Of a stretch of 64,000 bases of DNA, positions 1 through 14,415 are shown piece by piece. Both the position numbers and the translations under genes were made by a program. The stretch is taken from assembly GCA_037975125.1 (NCBI GenBank), contig CM075862.1, positions 47,381,020 through 47,445,019 of the forward strand, written 5' to 3'. The stretch comes from Latrodectus hesperus. Taxonomy: Eukaryota > Arthropoda > Arachnida > Araneae > Theridiidae. The notes beneath the pieces are model-generated. The model had not been told where the DNA came from, made no database searches, and worked only from the letters and a program-made list of their open reading frames with translations. How positions within the stretch are numbered: position 1 is the stretch's first letter; every line of letters starts with the position of its first letter.

Positions 1-2475
1 TCAAAACAGTTCACTTCTAATTAACCATCTTTTAAATTAATTTCATCTCATATCCATAGAAAGGAAAATCAATTCATAAATATACTTTATGGATTGTGCT
101 CTTAAAAGAAAAGTATGAAGCATACTTTAAAATATGAAGTTAAAATAATGCTATTTTCACTGTACGGAAAAGTATTTCATTGTTTTGTAAAGGTCCTTAA
201 ATATTTTTCGGAACTTTGATGTACTCTATGTATATTTATTTGTTTTAATACATTGATAGTACAATAATGTGCACTTAATTTGCGTATCCCATCATAAATA
301 TATTGTGTAACATTCATATTTTCAAAAATTTACAAGATATAAATTAGTTTGAATTACTTTTTTAATATTTCGGCTTCTGAATGCTTGACAAATCTTAAAC
401 ATGGAGAATAAAGCTACATTTTTCTTAATATTTTATCATTAGAAATCTCTTTACCATAAGGTATTTGTTATAAACATAAGAAGCATTTTTATAACTCCTT
501 AGATTTTCTCACAAAATAGTATAGTTTTTAAATTATCAGAAATCTGTTCTCGTGTCTGTATTATAAAATATTGAAGGATACAGAGAAAGATTAAGCAACT
601 TTAAATCAGTCTCTAAATATTCATTGCAAACACAGCTTCGAACTATTGTTAAGACATGCAACAAATCCGTCAATCACCATGCTTAAGTTTAAGTTACAAA
701 CCGAAACCCACCAAGACATGTAGCAAATTATATTCTTGAGCCCAATGGATATTATACTCTGATAAAAAGCATAAACCAAAATACTTTATGCATTTTTCAT
801 GATGAATAAATTATTCTGGTTCACATTTCTCTCTGCCTTGATGAGAGTTTCATTGCATTGACAAAATCTAAAACAAGTCCGATAAACATGCTTTATGTTG
901 CAATTCAAATCCACAAACCCTTTAAGTTAAATTAGAAAGCATGTCCTTAGAATCAATAATAATGAAATTTCAATAAGAAACATAAACTAAAAAATTTTTG
1001 TTTATCTTAATGAGAAGAATCTTAAAAATATTGTGACCTTTATACAAATTGGATTTCTACAGTGATATAAAATGGTATTTTTTTTAATAATATCGCTTAA
1101 CATGACTAGAAGACTCCGAGTTCCAAGTTGTTTTATATTGTTTTTTAGAGTCTTATTGTCAAAGCATTTTTATATAATTTGCTGACAATATCATTACTGA
1201 TTAAGATAATTGAATGCATTATATACATTTTAAAACATAATTTTGCTAATTAGAAAATTCATAAAGATATAAAAATAACGAACTTTTATATCCTTCGAAT
1301 TAAAATGAATTTTTACTAGAAAATTTTGCTTTAAAAGTATATTCGCATATTTTTGAAATTACAAAAAGCATATGATAAAGTTTTCCTTAGTTATTTTTAA
1401 ACATTTTGTGTAGGATAAAATGGTTGGTGTACAGCAAACACCATTAGCGTCTTTTCATTTAAGTTTTATTTCGATTCTTATCTGACTTAATATTTAAAAA
1501 ACATGAAATTTTTTGTTTTTAACTTATTTTAATTTGTAAAACTGATGCATTATTTTAAAGTTTGAAACTAAACTAATATTTTTCCATGATTTAATAATGA
1601 AATATAGCTAAAATTATATAAATGGGCATAGCCGTTTATTTTATTTGAAAAATCATAAGAGAATTCTGCTATGATAAAACTGTAATTTTTTAAAATGATT
1701 AAATATTTTCGCAATTATAAATCATCAATAAATTCAGAAAAATTCATTATAAATGCATTCATAATATTTCATCACTTTTTGCAATTTTAAAAATTATTTG
1801 TTCTTTTAATACATTTTTCAAAATATCTCATAAGAATACTGAAATTGAAAGTTTAACAAAATAAATAATGTAAGTTAGTAATAATTTAAATATTTATTTA
1901 CATTTAAGATATCATTTTAGTGCATTTGTCAGCATAAGTATAAATTAAGATAAAAATGTAAAGTAGAAATAATATTTATTATGATTTTCCTACATTTGGG
2001 AGTGATATTTAGAATATATTTATTCCTGTTGCATTCTTTACAAACTTCTTTACTCATTTTACATTATCAATTAATTTCTTTAATACACTATTTAAATTTA
2101 TTGAATGTTATATTACAGAAAAAAATTTACGGAAACTTATTATTCTACTTTGATAAATATTTTATATGTAGTATGTAGACTGTTAAGTGCAGTTCACATT
2201 TTAAAGCATATTTAATTAAGCCTTTATTAAGAAAAACCTTTATAAAAAATAACATAAAACTTTTAAAATGCCTCACACTCAAAAATTGCAAAAAAACACA
2301 TTGAGTAAATTATTTCAAGTATTGAAATACTTCTTTTTGATTACGTTCTCGTTTTTACGTATTTGGTTTTTAAATATTTTAAATAGATATAGGTCGCATA
2401 AATTTTTTTAAACCAAAATTAATTTTAAATAATAAGAATAATAAAAAAGTTCTAACAATTGATATTTAGAAATGT
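1..2475. other. AT-rich non-coding stretch
   Basis: No credible gene is visible. Stops are dense in all frames and the few open frames are low-complexity Leu/Ile/Tyr/Phe runs. Two short segments near 655-710 and 865-925 are weakly alike (both carry ACAA-TCCG followed by CATGCTT and an ACAAACC-like motif), which may be an old local duplication. The rest shows nothing I can name. Confidence 0.7.
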
Positions 2476-2754
<279 letters not shown>

Positions 2755-3883
2755 GAATAAACTTTTTATTCAAATATACTAACATAGTACAGTAAACAAT
2801 GAAAATTTATTCCACGAAATCTGTTTTTAATGTAATGTAGAATGTTGATTTCAAATTTTTAAAATCATTTGTTCCTAAAATACTTACTGATGTAATAAAA
2901 ATTAATTTGATTAGCAATTAATTGCTATTTCAAAAAATATATGCATAATATGGTCTCCTTTTATTAAGTCATTTAAAATTCCATTCATTTCCATGGAAGA
3001 GTAACTTTGAATTCCTTTAATAAATGATAGAGGAAATACAGTTTTGTGGTGAAATCAGTCATTCTAACTTCCATATGTAATAAAAATATTATTTTTATAA
3101 CTTAATTTTTTATAAGTAATATTGACATATAGAATTATAGATTTAAACTTAATTCATATGGATATCCGAAATGCATGCATTTTTTCAAATATTTTTTGTT
3201 TTGTTTAGGGGAGTTTTTATTTACTTTCTCATTTTTTAACCTTACACTATAGGGATATTCTTTCAATTCGGAATACACATTAATCTTAAGCAATTCTCAA
3301 TTCTAAATGCAATATTAAATGTAAGAGTTACATTATTTCATAAATTAAATAAACATTTTAAAAAACTACTTTATTTTCCATTTTCAAAAATTGATAACAT
3401 TGGCAAAGAATGGGAATATTGTTATTAAAAGTTAGTTCCTCTCAGTATACATTTAAGCTTTTTGGAGCTATCGTAGATTTACTTAGACAAAGCTTTTATA
3501 ATATTGATGGCAAAATATTTTACATTGAATATCAATATAAATCACCTTTAAAATAAATTGTGCGTGAATAAATTTTAAGAAGTTATTTGATAAGTACTCA
3601 AATTTCAGAATTTCATAACAATTTGGACCAATGTTTTAAGCATCAAAACAATGTGATATATTTGAGTTCAATATCTTATATGTTATATTTCTATTATTAA
3701 GATACTGTCTCATAAAAAATTCAATTTATTGTTATCACTTTAATTTTTCTAAGAAGAATCATATTTTATTTTCAGAAATTAGTGATAAAAAGTTTTGCAA
3801 TTACGTGTGCATTATAACATTAAAAATCAGTTGAAAAAAATTGTTTTATCCCACAAATTGCTACAACACTGCTCTTGCAACTA
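2755..3883. other. AT-rich non-coding stretch
   Basis: Low-complexity AT-rich sequence with no open frame, repeat or motif that I can support. Confidence 0.6.
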
Positions 3884-3920
3884 CGCATAAACTTCAATTA
3901 GACCAATTGAAGTTTATGCG
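3884..3920. repeat. Perfect 16-bp inverted repeat (hairpin)
   Basis: The left arm 3884-3899 (CGCATAAACTTCAATT) is the exact reverse complement of 3905-3920, with a 5-base loop. The right arm starts exactly where the first copy of the tandem duplicated LINE-like segment begins, so the hairpin may mark a rearrangement junction. Confidence 0.85.
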
Positions 3921-4379
3921 AAAGGAAATTATATTTCATTGTCAGTTAAATTGTAGGATTATTAAATTTAATTTGATTTGTGATTAATTTAATTTTTTGG
4001 TAAATTAAAAGTTAATCAGTTATTGAAATTAGAAATCAATTTGTTTGGTTTATATATAGGTACGTAAAATAAAAATATCCATTATAATATTATGGCTAAA
4101 ATATATAATATCAAAATTATATATAAATTTGGATATTCTAGAGTATTGTATCCATTAAATAATTGCAATCTCATATGAAGGAAAATTCTATTTGATAATG
4201 TGGAAACTCATTACCTTAAGGGATTGGGGCTCCACATCATATTTTATCTTGTATAGAGATTGCCCTTGAACAAATAGGTTTTTATACAGAGCTCCGGATC
4301 AAGGTGTATAAAGTGACAGATTTATTAGAATTTACTGCACAAATGACTCTTGATTCATTACAAGGAATCCCGTTAACAC
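3905..4379 (+). pseudogene. Decayed LINE-like fragment, upstream tandem copy
   Basis: This segment is the first of two diverged tandem copies; the second begins at 4428. Shared landmarks in order are ATTGAAGTTTA followed by GGAAAGGAA-like sequence, a TTAGA-TTTGTTT-GT block, ACATAAAATAAAA, a TTACCTTAAGG / TTCCCTTAAG motif, the perfect TGCCCTTGAA (4261-4270 versus 4638-4647), and a short coding-like stretch reading Gln-Met-Thr-Leu-Asp-Ser-Leu-Gln-Gly-Ile-Pro near 4340-4375. In the second copy the equivalent residues lead straight into an RNase H domain. This copy lacks the RNase H part. It is heavily mutated, and the spacing between landmarks differs by about 150 bases between copies. Confidence 0.5.
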
Positions 4380-4427
4380 ATTACAAGGCTACATCATTAT
4401 TCTCGCAATTTTGTTTTACAAATGCCT

Positions 4428-5170
4428 ATTGAAGTTTACTGGAAAGGAATTTATCTTTCTGATTAAATGAATTGTATTATTACTAAAATTAGACGTTAAT
4501 TTGTTTTGTGTGCATATATGTACATAAAATAAAATTTTGAATATTCTAAAGTATTAAATTAGCAATTTCAGAGAGAGGTAATTTTTTTACGATCAGATGG
4601 GGCCTCATTCCCTTAAGCTCTTGCCTTGTAAAGAGACTGCCCTTGAAATGGTGGTTCAAATAGTTCCATTACAGTAAAAGAAACAAATGGCTTTTCATAT
4701 ATTACAAGGTATTCCGGTTTCGTCACAGAAGATGTATACTGATGGCAGCAGAAGAGATGGTAGTATTTCAGGAAGTGGCGTGCCAATTAAGACAACTAAT
4801 TACTACAACTAACAACATTTGATCTTGGGATCAGAAATCCTGATGGCTGTTCTGTTTTCAGATTTGAGCTTTAAGCAATCTATATGAGGGACTTCACTTT
4901 ATTAAATTGTCCATTGAATTAGTCTTCAAGGACATTCGAATTTCATCTGACAGACTTACATCTATTTAGTGTCTTTCCCATTGGACGAGTGGGGGATGAG
5001 AAGCCTAAATATTTTTCATTGTGTTGTTTCGCTTTTTAATGAGCACACAACTTCAGGGTATCCCCTTCCATGTTGGTTTCAATGCTAATAAAATATTTGT
5101 CAGTTTGGCCAGGTCTGCCTCTAAATCCAACTTGGCAATGCCAGCTGGATTTTCACAGAAATCACCTTAA
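4428..5170 (+). pseudogene. LINE retrotransposon 3' fragment with RNase H domain
   Basis: From 4732 the + strand reads MYTDGSRRDGSISGSGV, the first strand and catalytic Asp of an RNase H fold; the Asp codon is at 4741-4743. After a frameshift comes RNPDGCSVF then FEL, with the Glu codon at 4866-4868. This is followed by DIRISSD, with the third acidic residue at 4949-4951, and near 5065-5130 by HVGFNANKIFVSLARSA, which matches the usual C-terminal SHVG-GNE-AD-LAK motif. The conserved Asp of that last motif is changed to Val. Several stops and frame changes show that it is dead. Order and spacing fit the RNase H domain that ends the pol protein of Jockey/I-type LINEs. It sits in the same orientation as the poly(A) run at 5231, which fits a 5'-truncated retrotransposon insertion. 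The clade assignment is inference. Confidence 0.7.
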
Positions 5171-5230
5171 TCAAAAATATTGAAATAAATGCACTTTGTA
5201 AAGCTCCTCCTGAATATATTTCTTATTATT

Positions 5231-5251
5231 AAAAAAAAAAAAAAAAAAAAA
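5231..5251 (+). repeat. Poly(A) run, candidate retrotransposon tail
   Basis: Twenty-one consecutive A residues lie about 60-100 bases downstream of the RNase H fragment on the same strand. This is where the A-tail of a LINE insertion would be. A chance homopolymer is the alternative. Confidence 0.5.
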
Positions 5252-5296
5252 CAAAACTTGTTGGTGTCCTCAGCTCAATATTTCGAAGAAAATGCA

Positions 5297-5436
<140 letters not shown>

Positions 5437-5652
5437 TCTTTAAGAATAAGAAGTCTAATATAATTTTATGGACAAATATTTTTATCTTCAAAAATGTTTC
5501 GTAAAACACATAATGAATACCTGGATCTACACGCGGTTTCGGTTTATATTAAACTAGATGATACTAAGATAAATTTTAGTTTTACTCTAATTGAAATATT
5601 ACATTTTATTTTTCCAACTAAACACAAATAAATTTTGAAATAATTTTTTTCA

Positions 5653-7568
<1,916 letters not shown>

Positions 7569-7615
7569 ATCTATCCATCTATCTATGTATCTATCTATCT
7601 ATATATATATATATA
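7569..7615. repeat. Compound (ATCT)n / (AT)n microsatellite
   Basis: Imperfect ATCT repeats run into a short (AT)n tract, the same edge structure as several long arrays in the window. It may be an early stage of such an array. Confidence 0.85.
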
Positions 7616-7808
7616 AATTAACCAACCCAATAAATTGAAAATCTCCAAAAATTTATATTCACAGCAAATCATAATTAATAGTACATGTCCAATGTACTAT
7701 ATTATTAAACACAAAGTAGTAACTGAAAGAAAATGTTGGATTCACTGCCTTGGATAAGAATCTATTGTAAATTATATATAACTCAATGCACTACATAGTT
7801 ATAATATA

Positions 7809-8098
7809 CAGGGTGATTATAAAAAAAACTTTGCCAACATCTGCACTTCTAGCGTCCATTCTATTTAACCGATCAAGATGATACTTCAAATATAGTTCTT
7901 TTGAGATATGCGCTCGAGATTCTGTGAATGGCAACACAGTGGCCCTCGCGTTTACAGTTATAGTGACAGAAACTTGAAATTTTCGAATGGCAACGCCTAC
8001 TTTTTATCATCGCAAATGTTCAGCACATGCGAAAACCCTAAATAGCGTTGAAACGGTACCGATATGTCCGAAAACCGACGTGTTATACACATACAAAC
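7809..8098 (+). repeat. Left terminal inverted repeat
   Basis: Matches the reverse complement of 9452-9741 almost base for base through about 8070 and more loosely to about 8098. The differences are scattered substitutions, several at CpG sites, plus a few one-base length changes. Confidence 0.93.
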
Positions 8099-8184
8099 AG
8101 TTCTTCAAGGCGCACGGAGGAATAATGCATACAACAGAGACAAGACACTGCTCAATGATGAGAACACATAGAGAAAAAAAAATC

Positions 8185-8190
8185 TTTATT
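8185..8190 (-). promoter_or_regulatory. Polyadenylation signal of the transposase
   Basis: On the reverse strand AATAAA lies four bases after the transposase stop codon (8195-8197), a compact arrangement usual for small DNA transposons. The role is inferred from position. Confidence 0.6.
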
Positions 8191-8194
8191 AATT

Positions 8195-9273
8195 TCAAAC
8201 ATTTTCCACATGAGTGCCATCACAGGCAATTACGCATTGCATGCGGGAGACGGTGGACAATGTCGCTGCACGCAACATGGCACGAGGGATGTTTCCAATC
8301 TCACGCCGTATAGAATCCTTTAAGTCCGACAATGTTTGAGGATTGGACAGATAAACTCTGGATTTGAGATAGCCCCAAAACCAGAAATCCATAGGCGTCA
8401 GATCTGGGGATCACGCAGGCCACGGAAAAGGATAATAGCGTGAGATGATGCGATCACCAAAATGCTGATCCAGGAGCCTTTAACTGACCTCGCTATATGT
8501 GGAGGTGCGCCATCTTGCATCCAAACAATGTCATTGAGTGCATTCAGCCGACGCAACTCCGGTAAGACATAATTTTTCAGCATGGCTGCATACCGAGAAC
8601 CCGTTACAGAACATGTTGCAGGGACAGTCGGGGTCGTTTCCTCAAAGAAGAACGGGCCCAGAACAAATGTAGCTGTAATGCCGCACCACGCAGTCACTTT
8701 GGCGTCAAATAATGGTACTGGCGCCACAGCATGAGGATTCGTCTCTCCCCAGTGCACACAATTCTTTGTGTTAATGCTGCCATTTAAGGTGAAATGCGCC
8801 TCGTCCGTCCATAGTATGCGAAGTGGCCAGTCGTTATCCGCATCATATCGTAACAAAAATGCATTTGCGAAGTCCAGACGTTGTTGTGGGTCACCCGGCT
8901 CCAACATCTGGACGCGCTGGAACCGATAGGGAAACATGTGAAGTACCGAGCGCAAGAGCTTGCGGACCGTTGAGTTCGGAATATCCAACACGCGCGCTAT
9001 GCCTCTTGCGGTTTCTGTGTGTCCTGCAGTCACTGTATGGTGCACTTCCATGACAACGTCCTCAGAAACAGTTGGCCGTCCGGAGCGCTGTTTGTCACAG
9101 GTGCAGCCTGTATCTTCGAATTTCCGCATTAAATCACGCAGAGCTTGCAGAGTACATGGGCCGCGTCGTTGTCGATGATTGCGGCGATACACACGCAAGG
9201 CTTCCGCAGCGTTCATCCCATTTTGGTAATAGAGTTTGATCAATTCACCGCGAACTTTCCTAGGAAGACTCAT
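8195..9273 (-). pseudogene. DD41D transposase (DUF4817 / DDE_3 type), broken
   Basis: Reads from ATG at 9273 to TGA at 8195-8197; 1079 bases would be 359 codons but for one missing base. Residues about 1-65 (start MSLPRKVRGELIKLYYQNG) form the helix-turn-helix, DUF4817-like DNA-binding region. Residues about 70-125 contain a second HTH-like segment, and the DDE catalytic domain follows. Catalytic residues are D157 in WTDEAHF (codon 8803-8805), D254 in WMQDGAPPH (8512-8514) and D296 in TPMDFW (8387-8389). That leaves 41 residues between the second and third, as in the DD41D (rosa-like) group of Tc1/mariner. A one-base deletion near 8478, after residue 265, shifts the frame. An in-frame TGA at 8411-8413 replaces an expected Arg codon in the WPARSPDL motif, a typical CpG-to-TpG change. 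The enzyme would cut and paste the element at TA sites; this copy cannot make it whole. No intron is seen. Confidence 0.93.
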
Positions 9274-9451
9274 ATCGTCGGCATGTGCGAGTTCCCGAAT
9301 GACGACTTCGCATACCCGCTTGGTATTTTATAGGTTTCCTACGCTGAATATCTGGCGACCGGCGTTCTGTGATTGGTTTCTTAACTCTGTCACATGCAAA
9401 TTTATTGCTTGCGCCCAGATCGTGTTTTATTGCCCGGTTTTCAGAACTCTT

Positions 9452-10790
<1,339 letters not shown>

Positions 10791-10794
10791 CCAT

Positions 10795-11096
10795 TAAAGC
10801 CTAGTGGTTAGGTATTGGCTTTCAATTGTGAGTTAAAGAGCATACAAGTAAATGAGTGTAATGGTCTGGAGTAAATTTCCTCCCCCTCCAGATCGAATTC
10901 GAATTTGAGGGAAGTGAGTCCTCTAGTGTTGCAATCTATAGAAGGAGTCTTAGAGCAAGGACTTACTTTCACCTTTTGTGATGTTGTGGTTAAGCGAAAG
11001 ACGAATCCTTCTGACTTAATTTCTCATGACAATTGGACAAGCTAGTGAGTTTAGTTTGCTCAAGTGTCATAAGTAATAGCAACAAAAAAATAACAG
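10795..11096 (+). mobile_element. tRNA-derived SINE-like element
   Basis: The start (TAAAGCCTAGTGGTTAGG followed by a TTGGCT) resembles a tRNA D-arm with the pol III A box and matches the head of the element at 38166 closely. A clear B box is not visible; the nearest candidate is a GATCGAATTCGAA near 10890. The body is less AT-rich than its flanks. The end, a TGTCATAAGTAATAGCAACAA-like tail followed by A-rich sequence near 11065-11096, resembles tails at 21190 and, inverted, at 61475. Boundaries are estimates. Confidence 0.5.
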
Positions 11097-11510
11097 AAAT
11101 TTTTATCATTTACCCCAGAAAATATTGTTATAATGCCCCAAGAAGTTATATTCTTTGCTTTACTATTTTAAATCGTTCACACTAATGTATTCAAATTTAT
11201 ACTTAATCAAAAATATAAAACCTGGAAATATATTAAATCCATTAAATTTCTCATCTTAATTATCATCTATATTTCGGAGAATTTTTCAAAGTCAGGAAAA
11301 GTATTCTACAGTTGATTCATGCAAAATTTGGAGAATCATTCTGAAGATTAGAGACTTTTTTTCCAACAAAATATCTGAAAATATAAAAGTATTACAATTT
11401 TTTCAGAGATAAAATACATTCAAAGAATTAAACTGTATATTAAATCATTTTTATATTTTAAAAAATATCAGATGCACGTAAAAACGATTTATATCTGGTA
11501 GAAAAATTTC

Positions 11511-11521
11511 TTATATTATAT

Positions 11522-11578
<57 letters not shown>
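11511..11578. repeat. (TTATA)4 plus (AT)n microsatellite
   Basis: Four TTATA pentamers (11511-11530) run directly into an (AT)n tract that ends at 11578. Confidence 0.95.
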
Positions 11579-11579
<1 letters not shown>

Positions 11580-13884
11580 GAAAATGATAAATGTTATGTT
11601 ACTAGAGAAGATATGATGAATTTGTTTTGATTTTTAAAGTAATATAATTATTTTATGACAATAAGCCATTGTAATTATAGTATACAAAATTTATTTTAAA
11701 TTCTTTAATCTGATTTAAATATTTATATCATTTCAATCGAGACAGATAATTGACCTTTTCCATATTTTATTTTTGGAAGCTAAACGGAAAAATGATCTAA
11801 ATTGTTGTATTACACTCATTAGTTTTCATTTTGGTTTTTAAATTTAATCAAGAGTTTCATTCCTTTTTATTTAAACTTGGTATTCTTAAGCAGAATTACT
11901 TTCATATAAAAAGTGGTTGATTTTGTAGTCATTGTATATTTTGTTTCTGCCTTTGGTTTAATATCATGCAGCAAACATGATAATACATTTTTCCGACGAT
12001 TGCCTGAATCTTACTTAGTTGACTTCTAATGAGAATTTTGTATCCATATTTGAATAATCACTCATCTTTCATGAAAAATTCTAAGCAAATTAATATTATA
12101 AAATTTACAATTGTTCATCACTAAATGATTAAGAACCTAAAAAATTGACAGTTAATTTTGATCAAACTTAAATCGAAATTAAAATAAAAGAAAATATTAT
12201 TCAGCAGAACATTTTAAAACTAAGTAGAAACATGCATCTTATTTTTTTCTAAGAAAGCTAATAGCAGACATGGTCTAAATATATGAAATAAAATGAAGAA
12301 TCCTATTTGTCATTGGTAAAACATGATGTTTGACAATACAAAAAAGCATTACATAAAAACAAATCAGTTATTATTAAAATATTTTTTCAAGAATAATTAA
12401 ATGCCATATTTAACATCTTCAGTAACTTAATTCTATATGGAAAGAAGGAGCAATTTTTCCTGAACTATATAATCTTCATCCTTTCATAAAACGCATCATA
12501 GCAAAATATCAGTAAATCTCTTTTCTGCATTAAATAAAAGGAAGACAATTTAATTCTTTAGATCAAGTTAATATTAAAAGAATAATAAAAATGATTCTTT
12601 TATAAAACACATATTATTTAATCTGATTATGCCTTATTATTTTCAATTTGCTAATAGAGAATAATGTCAGTCACCGAATGTTGCATTTTAAATTAGATGC
12701 GGCAGAAGATGAATCTTCCAGTGACAAGGAAAATCCTCCCCCAACTGCTTTGAAAAATCTCTGATGTATTTTTTTTTTTCTTCATCTGAAAAAAAAATGT
12801 CTCAAAAGATTTGTGGTATTTTCACAGTAAAGAAACATTTTCTTATGGATGTTAAGAACTTTTATCCCGTATTTAGTAAGAAATATAATTTTTGTAATAA
12901 ATATTTAGATTTAATCTTATTAAATACGCAATATTAATTATGGTGAGAACTGACAAATAGATAGCTTTTTTGACACATTTTTAAATATTTTTTTCAGTAT
13001 TTTATTATATATTACTTAACTCTTTAATCTCAACTTATTGCAAATGGCTACATATAAATATCTTCTATAAACTATAAAATCTATTAGATTTTAAAAAATA
13101 TTAGAAACATATTTAAAAATGTTTTATACCTGATGAATTGGGGGTAAAATGACATTTGTAGGATCCTTTTTAACTAATGTAATTAGAGTAAAAAATAATT
13201 GCAATATACATATTTAACTATTTATATACAGAAAAAGAAAAAATAGATAGACAGATGGATAGATAATGGCATATATTAACAATATTTCTTAATATTATCT
13301 ACGTGGTAACTGTTTAATGTTATTAAAGAAAATATTTTATGGCAGGATTTATTTTTTTCATAAGTAAATTTAAAATCTCCTTCACTTCGGTAAGATTTAT
13401 ACTATAATTTCCTTACATATAATATTGTAAGAAACATAGCGCAGAAAGTGCTTATTGCATAGTTGCCAAGAATACATTACTTTTTATCAATATAATGCCA
13501 TTATAATACTGAATTTAATCTAGATTTCATACAAGTTGTAATCCCTCTAAATCATGTATTGATTTAAGTATTAAGTTGTATACATAGATTTCGGTTTTGC
13601 TCAGTATGCAGTTTGCAAAGAAATAAGTTAAAATGATATTTGATCTTTAAATCACTTTTATGCTATCGTATGAAATCATGTTATCCGATAACTTTTGATT
13701 TTCTAACACGTGTAAACAAAGTCCCAAATCATTGTATTAGACACATAAACATTACTATAGAATAACTGTCTTGACAAAAATCATTACCACTTTTCCATAA
13801 ACTTCATGACACACATTGATTTTAAATTTCATGAATGGGTAACATAAATTTTGAATATTTAATCAAATTTTCTTCAAACGTGAT
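11579..13884. other. AT-rich non-coding stretch
   Basis: No gene or element recognised. A small GATA/GACA patch lies near 13244-13267. Confidence 0.6.
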
Positions 13885-14415
13885 AAGTAATAACAATCAA
13901 AAACCCAACTTCTTGCTGCTGTCAAACGGAAGTAATCAACTTCAGATCAAAATCGTACAACAATACTCTATTTCCGTTCCTTACCTCAAAGTTATTTCCT
14001 GCGACACTCATTTGTTAAAGGCAGGATTAGGTCAGGAAAACCGATGACGTAAGGGGAAGGAGGAAAGGGATTATAGCGAGAAAAGGAAGAAAATCACCAA
14101 ATCAATCCGGTTACAGCACCTAATAGAGATACAAGGTTGGCTTGGCCGTCAATGGAGAGAGAGGGTTAAGACTAAACGAGGTCGACTGAAATCAACTTAC
14201 ACGTCAACAAGATCTGAAGGAGTGGAATCGATTATCCTATCTGATTTTAGTGAGAGGATTACAGGCATCAATTTTTCTACTAGGGATTGGAAATCTTCTT
14301 TCAGCCAAGCCATCGGTATTGGTGTTATTAATTCTTTGCGTGCTGGGCTTTGTGCGTGATGTATGTGAACACATATGGATGCTGGATTTAGTAATTGGGA
14401 CAATTTCTTTCACAT
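13885..14415. other. Unidentified higher-GC block, possible old dispersed repeat or exon
   Basis: Base composition changes sharply here, with GC-rich words such as CCGGTTACAG, GGCTTGGCCG and CGAGGTCGAC, then falls back after 14415. On the reverse strand 14403 to 14197 is an open frame of 68 codons without an ATG start. It contains PARKELITPI and LVEKLMPVIL and ends exactly at a GTAAGT (14200-14195) that could be a 5' splice site. I do not recognise the protein. A dispersed spider repeat, a decayed transposon gene or a single host exon would all fit. Confidence 0.35.

Noticed and set aside
7987..8313. Open frame of 108 codons on the + strand in the DD41D element
   Set aside because: It overlaps the left TIR and the antisense of the transposase end, with no domain.
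13835..14047. + strand frame of 70 codons
   Set aside because: It runs from AT-rich sequence into the higher-GC block without any feature; it looks like chance.
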